Numbered from the stretch's first letter, positions 1-7,970 are shown. The stretch is DNA of 15,320 nucleotides from an uncultured Collinsella sp. (GCA_902470365.1 CABRFZ010000034.1:1-15320), one strand, 5' to 3'. Program-made: numbers and translations. The notes: generated by a model from the sequence alone, not told the origin.

Positions 1-375
1 GTCTTTGGCAACGACTACCCCACCCCCGACGGCACCGGCGTGCGCGATTACATCCACGTGTGCGATCTGGCATCTGGTCACGTGGCCGCCCTCAACTGGA
101 TGAACGGCAAGACCGGCGTCGAGATCTTTAACTTGGGCACCGGCACCGGCACCTCGGTACTCGAGGTCGTCGCCGCCTTCTCCAAGGCTTGTGGCAAGGA
201 GCTGCCCTACGTGATCCGCGAGCGCCGCGCCGGCGACATCGCTGCCAACTGGTGCGATGCCTCCAAGGCCGAGCGCATGATGGGCTGGAAGGCCCAGTAC
301 GACATCGCGGACATGTGCCGCGATAGCTGGAACTGGCAGAGCCACAACCCCAACGGCTTCGCCGACGCCGAGTAG
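1..375 (+). CDS. galE: UDP-glucose 4-epimerase, C-terminal part (5' end outside window)
   Basis: The reading frame is open from the first base, so the N-terminal Rossmann part lies upstream of the window; about 124 residues are visible. The segment DGTGVRDYIHVCDLASGH is the typical GalE stretch after the catalytic region, and NLGTGTGTSVLEV followed by GDIAANWCDASKAERMMGW matches the conserved C-terminal substrate-binding end of GalE. The enzyme interconverts UDP-glucose and UDP-galactose in the cytoplasm, in the Leloir pathway and in precursor supply for surface polysaccharides. The frame ends in TAG, and a strong terminator follows 21 bases later, so galE is the last gene of its own unit and is probably not co-transcribed with malQ. 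Family identity is clear; the NAD-binding motif and the catalytic Tyr-x-x-x-Lys cannot be checked here. Confidence 0.93.
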   Translation, partial: VFGNDYPTPDGTGVRDYIHVCDLASGHVAALNWMNGKTGVEIFNLGTGTGTSVLEVVAAFSKACGKELPYVIRERRAGDIAANWCDASKAERMMGWKAQYDIADMCRDSWNWQSHNPNGFADAE

Positions 376-396
376 CAAAACCTACATACCGCTCTT

Positions 397-431
397 GCCC
401 CGATCTCACGTTGTGAGGTCGGGGCTTTTTC
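397..431 (+). terminator. Intrinsic terminator of galE
   Basis: A 13-bp stem (397-409 with 413-425, one G-U pair) closes a 3-nt loop and is followed directly by TTTTT at 426-430. It separates galE from the malQ promoter region. Confidence 0.93.
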
Positions 432-479
432 ATGGCATGTAACCATTCGCCGAAAATCGACCAACTTTTTTATCTTGCC

Positions 480-509
480 TGTACATGTTTAAACAACATG
501 TTTTACAAT
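480..509 (+). promoter_or_regulatory. Putative malQ promoter
   Basis: A good -10 hexamer TACAAT lies at 504-509, with TGTACA (4 of 6 matches to TTGACA) at 480-485, 18 bp upstream. The putative operator at 485-496 sits inside the spacer, a usual position for repression. The predicted transcript start near 516 leaves a leader of about 80 nt. Assigned by eye only. Confidence 0.55.
485..496. promoter_or_regulatory. Putative GntR-family operator upstream of malQ
   Basis: ATGTTTAAACAA; on the other strand it reads TTGTTTAAACAT. It is one of five sites in the window sharing the core TTGTWTRAAC, all upstream of sugar-uptake or alpha-glucan genes. It lies between the -35 and -10 of the proposed malQ promoter. 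The general form TTGT-N4-ACAA resembles TreR boxes known from Firmicutes; that the local GntR protein binds it is inference. Confidence 0.5.
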
Positions 510-594
510 AGGCGTATCGAATCAGAACATCGGAGGCGGACTGCACACCCATCGGCAGGCCGACCCCACAACAAGAAGGTTGGTGAGCGCATTC

Positions 595-2100
595 ATGGAG
601 CGTGCAAGCGGCGTCCTCATGCCCGTCTCATCTCTGCCCGGACCATACGGAATCGGCGGCTTTGGCTGGAATGCCTACGACTTCGTCGATTTTCTCGCCT
701 CGTGCAAACAACATTACTGGCAGATTCTGCCCCTTACGACGACCAGCTATGGCGATTCGCCCTATCAGTCGTTCTCGGCCCGCGCAGGCAACCCCAACTT
801 TATCGACTTTGCCGAGCTTATCGAGGCAGGGTATCTGGAGCAGCGCGATATCGATGGCGTGTATCTGGGATCCGACCCCAGCAATGTCGACTACGGTGCT
901 ATCTTTGGCGGCCGCCGTCAGATTCTCGACCGCGCCGCTGAGCGCTTTGCTGCCGACAAGCCGGCCGATTTCGATGACTTTATCCAGGCCAACGAGGACT
1001 GGCTCATCCCCTACTGTGAGTTCATGACCGTCAAAGAGGAGTGCGGTCTCAAGGCGTTTTGGGAGTGGCCCGCGGAGCTCCGCACCCGCGGCGAGGCTTC
1101 CGCCAAGGTCTGCGCCGACCATCCGGCGCGTATGCTCTACCACCAGATGACGCAGTACTTCTTCGATCGCCAGTGGAGCCGCCTCAAGGCCTATGCCAAC
1201 GAGCGCGACATTCTCATCATCGGCGACCTGCCCATCTATGTCTCGCGTGACTCCGTCGAGATGTGGGCGACGCCTGAGCTCTTTAAGATCGACGCCGCCG
1301 GCAATCCCGTGAGCGTCGCCGGCACGCCGCCCGACCAGTTCTCGGCCACCGGCCAGTACTGGGGCAACCCCATCTACGACTGGGACGCCATGGAGTCCGA
1401 CGGCTTCTCCTGGTGGGAGGGCCGCATTCGCGCCGCCCTCGACATGTACGACGTCATCCGCCTGGATCACTTCCGCGGCTTCGAGACCTATTGGGAGGTG
1501 CCGTTCTCCTCGCCCGATTCGTCCTACGGTTCGTGGACGCAGGGTCCCGGCCTCAAGTTCTTCAAGACGCTCGAGGAAAAGCTCGGCACGCTGCCCATCA
1601 TCGCCGAGGACCTGGGCTTCCTCACCCCCGGCGTCATCGACATGCGCGACAACTCGGGCTTCCCCGGCATGAAGATCCTGCAGTTTGCCTTTGAGGGCAC
1701 CAACTCGTACTACCTGCCGCATAACTACATCGCCAACACCGTCGCCTATGTGGGCACCCACGACAACGAGACGGCGCGCGGTTGGTTTGAGGGAACGGCC
1801 ACCCCGCGTCAGCGCGAGCAGGCAGCCCTGTACACCCATCAGCAAGCAGGCGAGTCCATGGCCGACGCGCTCAACCGCACCATCGCCGCCAGCGTGAGCG
1901 ACACGTGCATCTACACCATGCAGGACCTGCTCAACTTGGGCAACGAGGCGCGCATCAACACCCCTGCCACGCTGGGCGGCAACTGGACCTGGCGCATGCT
2001 CGACGGCGCCATCACCCGCGAGCTCGAGCACAAACTCACCGACTGGACCGAGACCTACTTCCGCATCCCGTCGGAAGCCGAAATCGAGCTTCCTCAATAG
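595..2100 (+). CDS. malQ: 4-alpha-glucanotransferase (amylomaltase, GH77)
   Basis: A cytoplasmic glucanotransferase that moves maltosyl or longer units between alpha-1,4-glucans, releasing glucose and producing chains long enough for the phosphorylase. The 501-residue length suits the compact GH77 form without an extra N-terminal domain. The start of the protein (SGVLMPVSSLPGPYGIG) is the usual GH77 beginning. The three catalytic carboxylates are visible: nucleophile D291 in VIRLDHFRGF, acid/base E338 in IIAEDLG, and D390 in GTHDNETARGW. Start: TTG 580 and GTG 583 also lie in frame, but ATG 595 is preceded by GGTGA (582-586) at good spacing and gives the conventional N-terminus. glgP follows 128 nt downstream on the same strand, an arrangement seen in many Gram-positive maltodextrin operons. 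A putative promoter and operator lie upstream at 480-509. Identity is secure. Confidence 0.96.
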   Translation: MERASGVLMPVSSLPGPYGIGGFGWNAYDFVDFLASCKQHYWQILPLTTTSYGDSPYQSFSARAGNPNFIDFAELIEAGYLEQRDIDGVYLGSDPSNVDYGAIFGGRRQILDRAAERFAADKPADFDDFIQANEDWLIPYCEFMTVKEECGLKAFWEWPAELRTRGEASAKVCADHPARMLYHQMTQYFFDRQWSRLKAYANERDILIIGDLPIYVSRDSVEMWATPELFKIDAAGNPVSVAGTPPDQFSATGQYWGNPIYDWDAMESDGFSWWEGRIRAALDMYDVIRLDHFRGFETYWEVPFSSPDSSYGSWTQGPGLKFFKTLEEKLGTLPIIAEDLGFLTPGVIDMRDNSGFPGMKILQFAFEGTNSYYLPHNYIANTVAYVGTHDNETARGWFEGTATPRQREQAALYTHQQAGESMADALNRTIAASVSDTCIYTMQDLLNLGNEARINTPATLGGNWTWRMLDGAITRELEHKLTDWTETYFRIPSEAEIELPQ

Positions 2101-2148
2101 GAGTTACCGCGCCCAACCCCTCCCCACCGTGCGGACGCGCTTGCTTTT

Positions 2149-2189
2149 CCCGCGCGAGGCCACCCCAATCCCCTCGCGCGGGCTTCTTA
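2149..2189 (+). terminator. Hairpin between malQ and glgP (attenuator or weak terminator)
   Basis: A perfect 11-bp GC-rich stem (2149-2159 with 2172-2182) closes a 12-nt loop and is followed by CTTCTTA, a broken T-run. It could act as a partial terminator or as an mRNA processing/stability element that sets glgP expression relative to malQ. No separate glgP promoter is evident in the 128-nt gap. Confidence 0.5.
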
Positions 2190-2228
2190 TGAATTGCAGA
2201 CATGAAACAACCCATCACAGGAGAAAAC

Positions 2229-4496
2229 ATGCCCCAAATTAACCTCATGGAACTCGCCGAGCAGTCTTTTGGCACCTCGCTCGAGCAGCTCGACGACCGT
2301 CGCATTTACAAGCTGCTGGTCAAACTCGTGCAGGAGCGCTCCGCCGTCTGCCCGCTCAACAACGGCAAGAAAAAGCTCTATTACATTTCCGCCGAATTTT
2401 TGATCGGCAAGCTGCTCATCAACAACATGATCGACCTTGGCATCTACGACGAGGTTAAGGACCAGCTCACCGCCGCAGGCCACGACCTCAACAAGATCGA
2501 GGAGTTCGAGGTCGAGCCGTCACTCGGCAACGGCGGCCTGGGCCGCTTGGCCGCATGCTTCCTGGATTCCATCGCCACGCTGGGCTTGACCGGCGATGGC
2601 GTGGGCCTCAACTATCACTACGGTCTGTTCCGTCAGCGCTTTGTCGACAACCAGCAGAAGGCCGTCCCCGACGAGTGGCTCGGTGAGCAGGACATCCTAG
2701 TCGACGATGACCGCTCCTACACCGTCGAGTTCGGCGATTTTGCCGTTACTTCCAAGCTCGTCAACATCGATGTGCCCGGTTACGGCCAGCCCACCAAGAA
2801 CCGCCTGCGCCTGTTCGACCTGGCGAGCGTCGACGACGGCCTGGTCCCCGGCAGCTCCATCGACTTCGACAAGACCGAGATCGCCAAGAACCTCACCTTG
2901 TTCCTCTACCCCGACGATTCCGACGAGCAGGGCCGCCTACTTCGCATCTATCAGGAGTACTTCATGGTGAGCAACGCCGCCCAGCTCCTGATCGACGAGG
3001 CCGTCGAGCGCGGCAGCAACCTGCACGATCTGGCCGACTATGCCGTGGTCCAAATTAACGACACGCACCCCACCATGGTCATCCCCGAGCTCATTCGCTT
3101 GCTCACCACCGAGCATGGCATCGAGTTTGACGAGGCCGTGACCATCGTACGCTCCATGGTCGCCTACACTAACCACACGATTCTTGCCGAGGCGCTCGAG
3201 AAGTGGCCGCTCGCCAGCCTGCAGAAGGTCTCCCCTGCCATCGCCGACATTATCGTCAAGCTCGATGAGATCGCGAAGGCCGAGCACGATGACCCGCGCG
3301 TCGCCATCATCGACGAGCACGACACCGTCCACATGGCCCACATGGACATCCACTTTGGCTTCTCCATCAACGGCGTAGCCGCCCTCCACACCAAGATCCT
3401 GGAGGACACCGAGCTTCATCCGTTCTACGAGATCTATCCCAAGAAGTTCTCCAACAAGACCAACGGCATCACCTTCCGCCGCTGGATCCATGGGGCCAAC
3501 CCCGCGCTCGCCAGCCTGCTCGACGATGTGATCGGCACCGACTGGCGCAGCACCGGCGATCTGAGCAAACTCGCCAAGTTCGCCGACGACAAGGACGTTC
3601 TTGAGCGCCTGGCCGCCACCAAGGTCGAAGCCAAGGCCATCATGCGCCAGTTCATGGCGCTCGAGCAGGGCGTGACCATTCCCTCCAACGCCATCATCGA
3701 CGTCCAGGTCAAGCGCATCCACGAGTACAAGCGTCAGCAGATGCTCGCGCTCTACATCATCTGGAAGTACCTCGATATCAAGAACGGCAACAGACCTAAG
3801 CACCCCGTCACCATCATCTTTGGCGGCAAGGCGGCGCCTGCCTACACTATCGCGCAGGACATCATCCATCTGATCCTGACGCTGTCGCAGTGGATTGCAA
3901 ACGACCCCGACGTGGCTCCCTACCTGCAGGTCGTCATGATCGAGAACTACAACGTCACCGCCGCCGAGCGCGTGATCCCCGCCGCTGATATCTCCGAGCA
4001 GATCAGCTTGGCCTCCAAGGAGGCGAGCGGCACCTCCAACATGAAGTTCATGCTCAACGGCGCCCTAACCCTGTGCACGCTCGACGGCGCCAACGTGGAG
4101 ATTGCCGAGCTCGTGGGCGACGAGAATATCTATACCTTTGGTGCCTCGTCCAAACAGGTCGAGCAGCTCTATGCCGACGGCACCTATGACGCCGGTGTGC
4201 TCTACCGCAAGCCCGGCATTAAACTGCTGGTGGACTTCATCACCAACCCGGCCTTTATGGCGACCGGCAACGTCGAGCGCCTGCAGCGCCTGCACGATGA
4301 CATTAAGGGCAAGGACTGGTTTATGGCCCTGCTCGACATCGAGGAGTACATCCAGACCAAGGAGCGCGTGTTGGCCGACTACGAGGACCAGGACGCCTGG
4401 ATGCGCAAGACGCTCATCAATATCGCCAACGCCGGCACCTTCTCGTCTGACCGCACGATCTCCCAGTACAACGACGAGATTTGGCACCTGAGCTAA
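2229..4496 (+). CDS. glgP: Maltodextrin/glycogen phosphorylase (GT35)
   Basis: PLP-dependent phosphorylase that cleaves alpha-1,4-glucans from the non-reducing end with phosphate to give glucose-1-phosphate. The 755 residues lack the long N-terminal regulatory extension of animal enzymes, which fits the short bacterial form. Conserved pieces in order: EPSLGNGGLGRLAACFLDS (96-114), VVQINDTHP (273-281), KRIHEYKRQ (495-503, phosphate site), IFGGKAAPAY (530-539), and EASGTSNMKFMLNGA (598-612), where K606 is the expected PLP lysine. Start: an upstream in-frame ATG (2202) exists, but ATG 2229 has AGGAG at 2219-2223, five bases away, and is chosen. It works with MalQ: the phosphorylase shortens dextrins and MalQ re-lengthens the limit products. 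Whether imported maltodextrin or stored glycogen is the main substrate cannot be told from sequence; the neighbouring importer favours maltodextrin. malP would be an equally fair symbol. Confidence 0.95.
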   Translation: MPQINLMELAEQSFGTSLEQLDDRRIYKLLVKLVQERSAVCPLNNGKKKLYYISAEFLIGKLLINNMIDLGIYDEVKDQLTAAGHDLNKIEEFEVEPSLGNGGLGRLAACFLDSIATLGLTGDGVGLNYHYGLFRQRFVDNQQKAVPDEWLGEQDILVDDDRSYTVEFGDFAVTSKLVNIDVPGYGQPTKNRLRLFDLASVDDGLVPGSSIDFDKTEIAKNLTLFLYPDDSDEQGRLLRIYQEYFMVSNAAQLLIDEAVERGSNLHDLADYAVVQINDTHPTMVIPELIRLLTTEHGIEFDEAVTIVRSMVAYTNHTILAEALEKWPLASLQKVSPAIADIIVKLDEIAKAEHDDPRVAIIDEHDTVHMAHMDIHFGFSINGVAALHTKILEDTELHPFYEIYPKKFSNKTNGITFRRWIHGANPALASLLDDVIGTDWRSTGDLSKLAKFADDKDVLERLAATKVEAKAIMRQFMALEQGVTIPSNAIIDVQVKRIHEYKRQQMLALYIIWKYLDIKNGNRPKHPVTIIFGGKAAPAYTIAQDIIHLILTLSQWIANDPDVAPYLQVVMIENYNVTAAERVIPAADISEQISLASKEASGTSNMKFMLNGALTLCTLDGANVEIAELVGDENIYTFGASSKQVEQLYADGTYDAGVLYRKPGIKLLVDFITNPAFMATGNVERLQRLHDDIKGKDWFMALLDIEEYIQTKERVLADYEDQDAWMRKTLINIANAGTFSSDRTISQYNDEIWHLS

Positions 4497-4524
4497 TTTC
4501 GCTTCCCTTACCCATCCTCTTGAG

Positions 4525-4557
4525 AAACGGAGTCGTGGCAACACGGCTCCGTTTTTT
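4525..4557 (+). terminator. Intrinsic terminator of malQ-glgP
   Basis: A 13-bp stem (4525-4537 with 4542-4554, one G-U pair) with a GCAA tetraloop runs into six T residues (4552-4557). It lies 28 nt after the glgP stop codon. Confidence 0.93.
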
Positions 4558-4597
4558 GTGCCCGCACGTTACCCTGCGACCCAACTCGGCCAAACAA

Positions 4598-4813
4598 TCT
4601 CGATCTGTAACAACTACTCGGTAAAAACGGTCCCAGCTGTTACAGATTGAGACATACCGGCCCCTCCCCTTGGGTTTATCTCGATCTGTAACATCTAGCA
4701 GCTGAAATTCACCTTTGGTGTTACAGATTTAGATGAAATGGTTAGCTCAGCGGAACCGTCTCGATCTGTAACATCTAACGTCCGAAATCAGCCTCACCCG
4801 TTACAGATCGAGA
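4598..4813. repeat. Array of six 15-nt repeats in alternating orientation (three 55-nt inverted-repeat units)
   Basis: Motif TCTCGATCTGTAACA is present three times without change (4598-4612, 4679-4693, 4759-4773). Each copy is followed by a near-perfect inverted copy (4638-4652, 4719-4733, 4799-4813; one, two and one mismatches). Every unit is exactly 55 nt with a 25-nt centre, and the gaps between units are 26 and 25 nt, so motif starts are 40, 41, 40, 40 and 40 nt apart. The centres differ in sequence, although all carry AAA in the middle, and the left arms of units 2 and 3 extend to a shared 19 nt (…ACATCTA). Each unit can fold into a 15-bp stem, and neighbouring arms of adjacent units can pair instead. 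The array lies between the 3' ends of convergent glgP and msmX, the classical place for REP/BIME-like elements. There is no coding frame across it. Function unknown. Confidence 0.9.
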
Positions 4814-4842
4814 CAAACGACCGGTCAGACAGCCCCAACACA

Positions 4843-4889
4843 AAGAAAGGCTCCCCTCTCGCCCAGTGGACGGGAGGGGAGCCTTATAT
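4843..4889 (-). terminator. Intrinsic terminator of the malEFG-msmX operon
   Basis: A perfect 12-bp stem (4847-4858 with 4874-4885) of AAGGCTCCCCTC type. Read on the minus strand the stem ends in CCTTTCTTTG, giving a T-rich tail. It lies about 65 nt beyond the msmX stop codon. Confidence 0.8.
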
Positions 4890-4953
4890 GTGACCGCGGC
4901 AAAAGGATGGCAATACCGCAGTCGCCCAAAGGGAGGGCCTGGATGCACCGGGC

Positions 4954-6153
4954 CTAGATAAGGTTCTTGCCAGAGACCTTATCGAAGAGGTGGGTCGCGT
5001 TCTTCTCGAACTTGAACCAGATGGTGTCGCCCGCCTTGAGCGCACCCTTGGCCTCGAGGTCGACGACGGGGATAATCAGGACAAACTGGCCGTCGGGAGC
5101 GGTCACGTGGACATGCTCGGTCGAGCCCATGAGCTCGGTCACCTCGACGGTGCCCTGGAGCGCACCCTCCTCGCCCTTGTCGGCAAGCAGAATCTGCTCG
5201 GGGCGCACGCCGGCCGTGATCTCCTTCACGTCGCCGTCGTCCCAGTTGAGAGCAAGCTGAGCGCAGGTCTCGGGGGCGAGCGCCACGTTCATATCCTCGG
5301 TCTTGACGGTGAAGCCGTTGCCCGAGCGCACCAGTTGGGCATCGAAGAAGTTCATCTGCGGCACGCCGATAAAGCCGGCAACGAAGATGTTCGCGGGATG
5401 GTTGAAGACCTCCTGCGGGGTGGCGATCTGCTGGACGACGCCGTCCTTCATGACCACAATGCGATCGCCGAGGGTCATGGCCTCGGTCTGGTCGTGGGTG
5501 ACGTAGATGAACGTGCCCTTGATCTCGTGGCGCAGCTTGATGAGCTCGGCACGCATCTGGTTACGCAGCTTGGCGTCCAGGTTGGACAGCGGCTCGTCCA
5601 TCAGGAAGACCTTAGGATCACGCACGATGGCGCGGCCGATAGCGACACGCTGACGCTGGCCGCCCGAAAGCGCCTTGGGCTTACGGTCGAGGTACTCGGT
5701 GATACCCAAGATCTCGGCAGCGGAGCGAACCTTACGGTCGATCTCGTCCTTGGGGACCTTCTTGAGCTCAAGCGTAAACGCCATGTTCTCGTACACCGTC
5801 ATATTGGGGTACAGAGCGTAGCTCTGGAACACCATGGCGATGTCGCGGTCCTTGGGAGCGACGTCGTTGACGCGCTTGCCGTCGATGAACACGTCACCCG
5901 AGGTGATGTCCTCCAGGCCGGCGACCATGCGCATCGTCGTGGACTTACCGCAGCCAGACGGGCCAACGAGGACGACGAACTCCTGGTCGTGAACGGTGAG
6001 GTTAAAGTCCTCAACAGCGAGCACGCCATCCTCGGTAACCTTGAGGTTGTGCTTCTTCTCCTCGGTCTTCTTCTTTTTGCCAAAGAAGCCCTTCTTTTTG
6101 GACTCGGTGTTGGGATACACCTTCTGAACATGTTTGAGAACGATCTCGGCCAT
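4954..6153 (-). CDS. msmX: Sugar ABC transporter ATP-binding protein (MsmX/MalK type)
   Basis: ATPase that energises carbohydrate ABC importers of the MalK/MsmX/UgpC group; 399 residues. Visible motifs: Walker A GPSGCGKST (64-72), Q-loop Q110, signature LSGGQRQRV (162-170), Walker B VFLMDEP (182-188), switch His H220 in YVTHD, then a C-terminal OB/TOBE-like regulatory region (about 250-399, including GVRPEQ). ATG 6153 is chosen because GAAAGG precedes it at usual spacing and the protein then begins MAEIVLKHVQKVYPN, the canonical N-terminus; upstream in-frame extension is not conserved-looking. Odd feature: a charged insertion (about residues 16-42, with KKKGFFGKKKK) splits the first beta strands. 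It is last in the malE-malF-malG-msmX unit, 67 nt after malG. MsmX proteins can serve several importers, so it may also energise others elsewhere. Confidence 0.93.
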   Translation of the reverse strand: MAEIVLKHVQKVYPNTESKKKGFFGKKKKTEEKKHNLKVTEDGVLAVEDFNLTVHDQEFVVLVGPSGCGKSTTMRMVAGLEDITSGDVFIDGKRVNDVAPKDRDIAMVFQSYALYPNMTVYENMAFTLELKKVPKDEIDRKVRSAAEILGITEYLDRKPKALSGGQRQRVAIGRAIVRDPKVFLMDEPLSNLDAKLRNQMRAELIKLRHEIKGTFIYVTHDQTEAMTLGDRIVVMKDGVVQQIATPQEVFNHPANIFVAGFIGVPQMNFFDAQLVRSGNGFTVKTEDMNVALAPETCAQLALNWDDGDVKEITAGVRPEQILLADKGEEGALQGTVEVTELMGSTEHVHVTAPDGQFVLIIPVVDLEAKGALKAGDTIWFKFEKNATHLFDKVSGKNLI

Positions 6154-6220
6154 GTCTTTACCTTTCGATATGCGGCACCATGTTGAGAGCGCCGCAGAAA
6201 CTTGCAAAACTGTTACGGCA

Positions 6221-7060
6221 TCAGCCCTTGACGGCACCTGCCACCACGCCGTCGATGATGTACTTCTGGCAGAGGATGTACATGATGACGATGGGGACAA
6301 CGACCATCATGATGCAGGCCATCATGGGGCCGAGCTCGACGTGGCCGTAGCCGCCGCGGAAGTACTGGATCAAGATAGGAATGGTCTTGTACTTGGTGGA
6401 GTCGAGCGTAAGGTAGGGCAGCAGATAGTCGTTCCAGACCCACATGGTCTCGAGGATACCGACCGAAAGATAGGTGGGCTTCATGATGGGAAGGACGATC
6501 TTGAAGAACACCTGGACCGGGTTGCAGCCATCAATCATGGCCGCCTCTTCGATCTCGAGCGGGATGTTCTTTACAAAGCCGGCGAACATAAAGACCGCCA
6601 GGCCCGCGCCAAAGCCGAGGTAGATAAAGCAGATGTTGAACGGCGTGTTAAAGCCGATGCGGTCCGCCAAATTGGACAGCGTGAACATGAGCATCTGGAA
6701 GGGCACGACCATCGAGAAGACGAACAGGTAATAGAAGAAGTTCGAGATCTTGCTGTTGACGCGCACTACGTACCAAGCACACATGGAGCAGCACACCAGA
6801 ATCAGCACGACCGACGTGACCGTGATGATGAGCGAGTACATAAATGCCGAGGCAAAGCCCTGCTCGTTAAGGGCATGCATGTAGTTTGCGAGGCCGTTGA
6901 ACGTCTCGGGCGTGAGCAGATCGAATGCCGTGGTGGTGCTGATTGCAGTTGCCTTTTTAAAGGAATTGAGCGCGATCATGAACACGGGGTAGATCCACGC
7001 GAGCGACAGGATCGTAAAGAAAATCGAGAGCGCGCGATTGATAACCTTATCGCGTTTCAT
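6221..7060 (-). CDS. malG: Carbohydrate ABC transporter permease (MalG type)
   Basis: Second inner-membrane permease subunit of a CUT1-family sugar importer; 279 residues, the usual MalG length. About six hydrophobic segments are visible (around residues 10-32, 75-98, 108-128, 141-162, 197-217 and 245-264). The cytoplasmic EAA loop that contacts the ATPase is present: IEEAAMIDGCNPVQVFFKI (170-188). The start codon overlaps the malF stop by one base (TAATG), and AAGGAGGTG inside the end of malF provides a near-ideal ribosome site, so the two permeases are translationally coupled. Substrate cannot be read from the permease; maltose/maltodextrin is inferred from malQ, glgP and the shared candidate operators. 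Confidence 0.9.
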   Translation of the reverse strand: MKRDKVINRALSIFFTILSLAWIYPVFMIALNSFKKATAISTTTAFDLLTPETFNGLANYMHALNEQGFASAFMYSLIITVTSVVLILVCCSMCAWYVVRVNSKISNFFYYLFVFSMVVPFQMLMFTLSNLADRIGFNTPFNICFIYLGFGAGLAVFMFAGFVKNIPLEIEEAAMIDGCNPVQVFFKIVLPIMKPTYLSVGILETMWVWNDYLLPYLTLDSTKYKTIPILIQYFRGGYGHVELGPMMACIMMVVVPIVIMYILCQKYIIDGVVAGAVKG

Positions 7061-7914
7061 TACTGCTGCACCTCCTTGGACCTCGTGGCCTTAAGCTGAA
7101 TCATGGAGATGGCTACGACCAGGATGCAGAAGATAACCGCCTTGGCCTGACCGATACCCTGCCATGCGATACCGGCACGCGAATAGAACGTGTTGTAGAT
7201 GTTCAGGGCGAGCATCTCGGTGGAGTGCGCGGGGGCGCCGCCGGTAAGGGCGAGGTTCTGGTCGAACAGCTTAAAGCCGTTGGTGATGGACAGGAACAGG
7301 CAGATGGTGATGGTCGGCATCAGGTTAGGGATCTTAACCTTCCAAAACGTCTGCCATGCCGTGGCACCGTCGACCTTGGCGGCCTCGATGTAGTCGGACG
7401 GAATGGACTGCAGACCAGCGATGTAGATAATCATCATGTAGCCGACCTGCTGCCACAGGGTCAGGATGATAAGGCCCCAGAAGCCAGCAGCAGAGTTAAG
7501 GGCGATGAGCTGGGCGCCCACGTTGGAGAGCAGGCAGTTGATCAGAATCTGCCAAATGTAGCCCAGCACGATGCCGCCGATCAGGTTCGGCATAAAGAAG
7601 ATCGTACGGAAGATGTTGGTGCCTTTGAGCGCCTTGCGGGTGAGCGCCTGCGCAATGGCCAGGGCGATCACGTTGATGAGCACCGTCGACAGGAAGGCAA
7701 ACGCCACGGTAAAGAAGAACGACGTGGAGAACTGCGGATCGGACAGCGCGCGCACGTAGTTCTCGATACCGACAAAGTGCGCGTTACTAATGATAATAAA
7801 CTGGCAGAACGAGAGATAGAAGCCCTGGATAAAAGGGATCACGAACCCGATCATAAACGCCAGACACGTGGGCAGCATAAAGAGCGGCCACCAGCGCTTG
7901 AGTGCTTTGCCCAT
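7060..7914 (-). CDS. malF: Carbohydrate ABC transporter permease (MalF type)
   Basis: First membrane permease subunit of the importer, 284 residues with about six membrane segments, beginning with a hydrophobic stretch at residues 9-35. At this length it lacks the large periplasmic P2 loop of enterobacterial MalF, as is usual in Gram-positive CUT1 systems. The EAA loop reads YIEAAKVDGATAWQTFWKV (175-193). ATG 7914 is preceded by GAAAGGA. malE ends 87 nt upstream, with a strong hairpin between the two genes. It pairs with MalG and is driven by MsmX. The malF symbol reflects family and context, not demonstrated substrate. Confidence 0.9.
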   Translation of the reverse strand: MGKALKRWWPLFMLPTCLAFMIGFVIPFIQGFYLSFCQFIIISNAHFVGIENYVRALSDPQFSTSFFFTVAFAFLSTVLINVIALAIAQALTRKALKGTNIFRTIFFMPNLIGGIVLGYIWQILINCLLSNVGAQLIALNSAAGFWGLIILTLWQQVGYMMIIYIAGLQSIPSDYIEAAKVDGATAWQTFWKVKIPNLMPTITICLFLSITNGFKLFDQNLALTGGAPAHSTEMLALNIYNTFYSRAGIAWQGIGQAKAVIFCILVVAISMIQLKATRSKEVQQ

Positions 7915-7934
7915 AAAAGGGTCCTTTCAATATG

Positions 7935-7970
7935 CAGGGGGCGGGCAAACCAACGTCTGCCCGCCCCCTG
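7935..7970 (-). promoter_or_regulatory. Intercistronic hairpin between malE and malF
   Basis: A perfect 13-bp GC-rich stem (7935-7947 with 7958-7970) with a 10-nt loop. No T-run follows it in the direction of transcription, so it is not a standard terminator. It lies 20 nt upstream of the malF start. A stable stem after the binding-protein gene typically protects the upstream mRNA from 3' decay, giving more binding protein than permease, as known for malE-malF of enterobacteria. Confidence 0.65.

Noticed and set aside
432..941. Open frame overlapping the malQ promoter and 5' end
   Set aside because: It runs through the promoter region and then out of frame across malQ; its Arg-rich product has no recognisable features.
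628..2097. Long antisense open frame (489 codons) opposite malQ
   Set aside because: It mirrors the coding frame of a clear GH77 gene, has a low-complexity Val/Gly/Asp/Leu-rich composition typical of the complement of high-GC genes, and has no recognisable domain.
2937..3869. Antisense open frame opposite glgP
   Set aside because: Same codon-bias artefact; glgP on the other strand has complete family motifs through this stretch.
4598..4813. Possible CRISPR array
   Set aside because: Motifs alternate in orientation, are only 15 nt, and the inverted copies have mismatches. No cas genes are in the window. Direct repeats of CRISPR type are not present.
4990..6186. Plus-strand open frame of 398 codons opposite msmX
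   Set aside because: Complement of a fully conserved ABC ATPase; no known motif and no ribosome site considered convincing.
6171..6196. Hairpin TGCGGC/GCCGCA between malG and msmX
   Set aside because: Only 6 bp with a 14-nt loop and no T-run; too weak to report as a feature.
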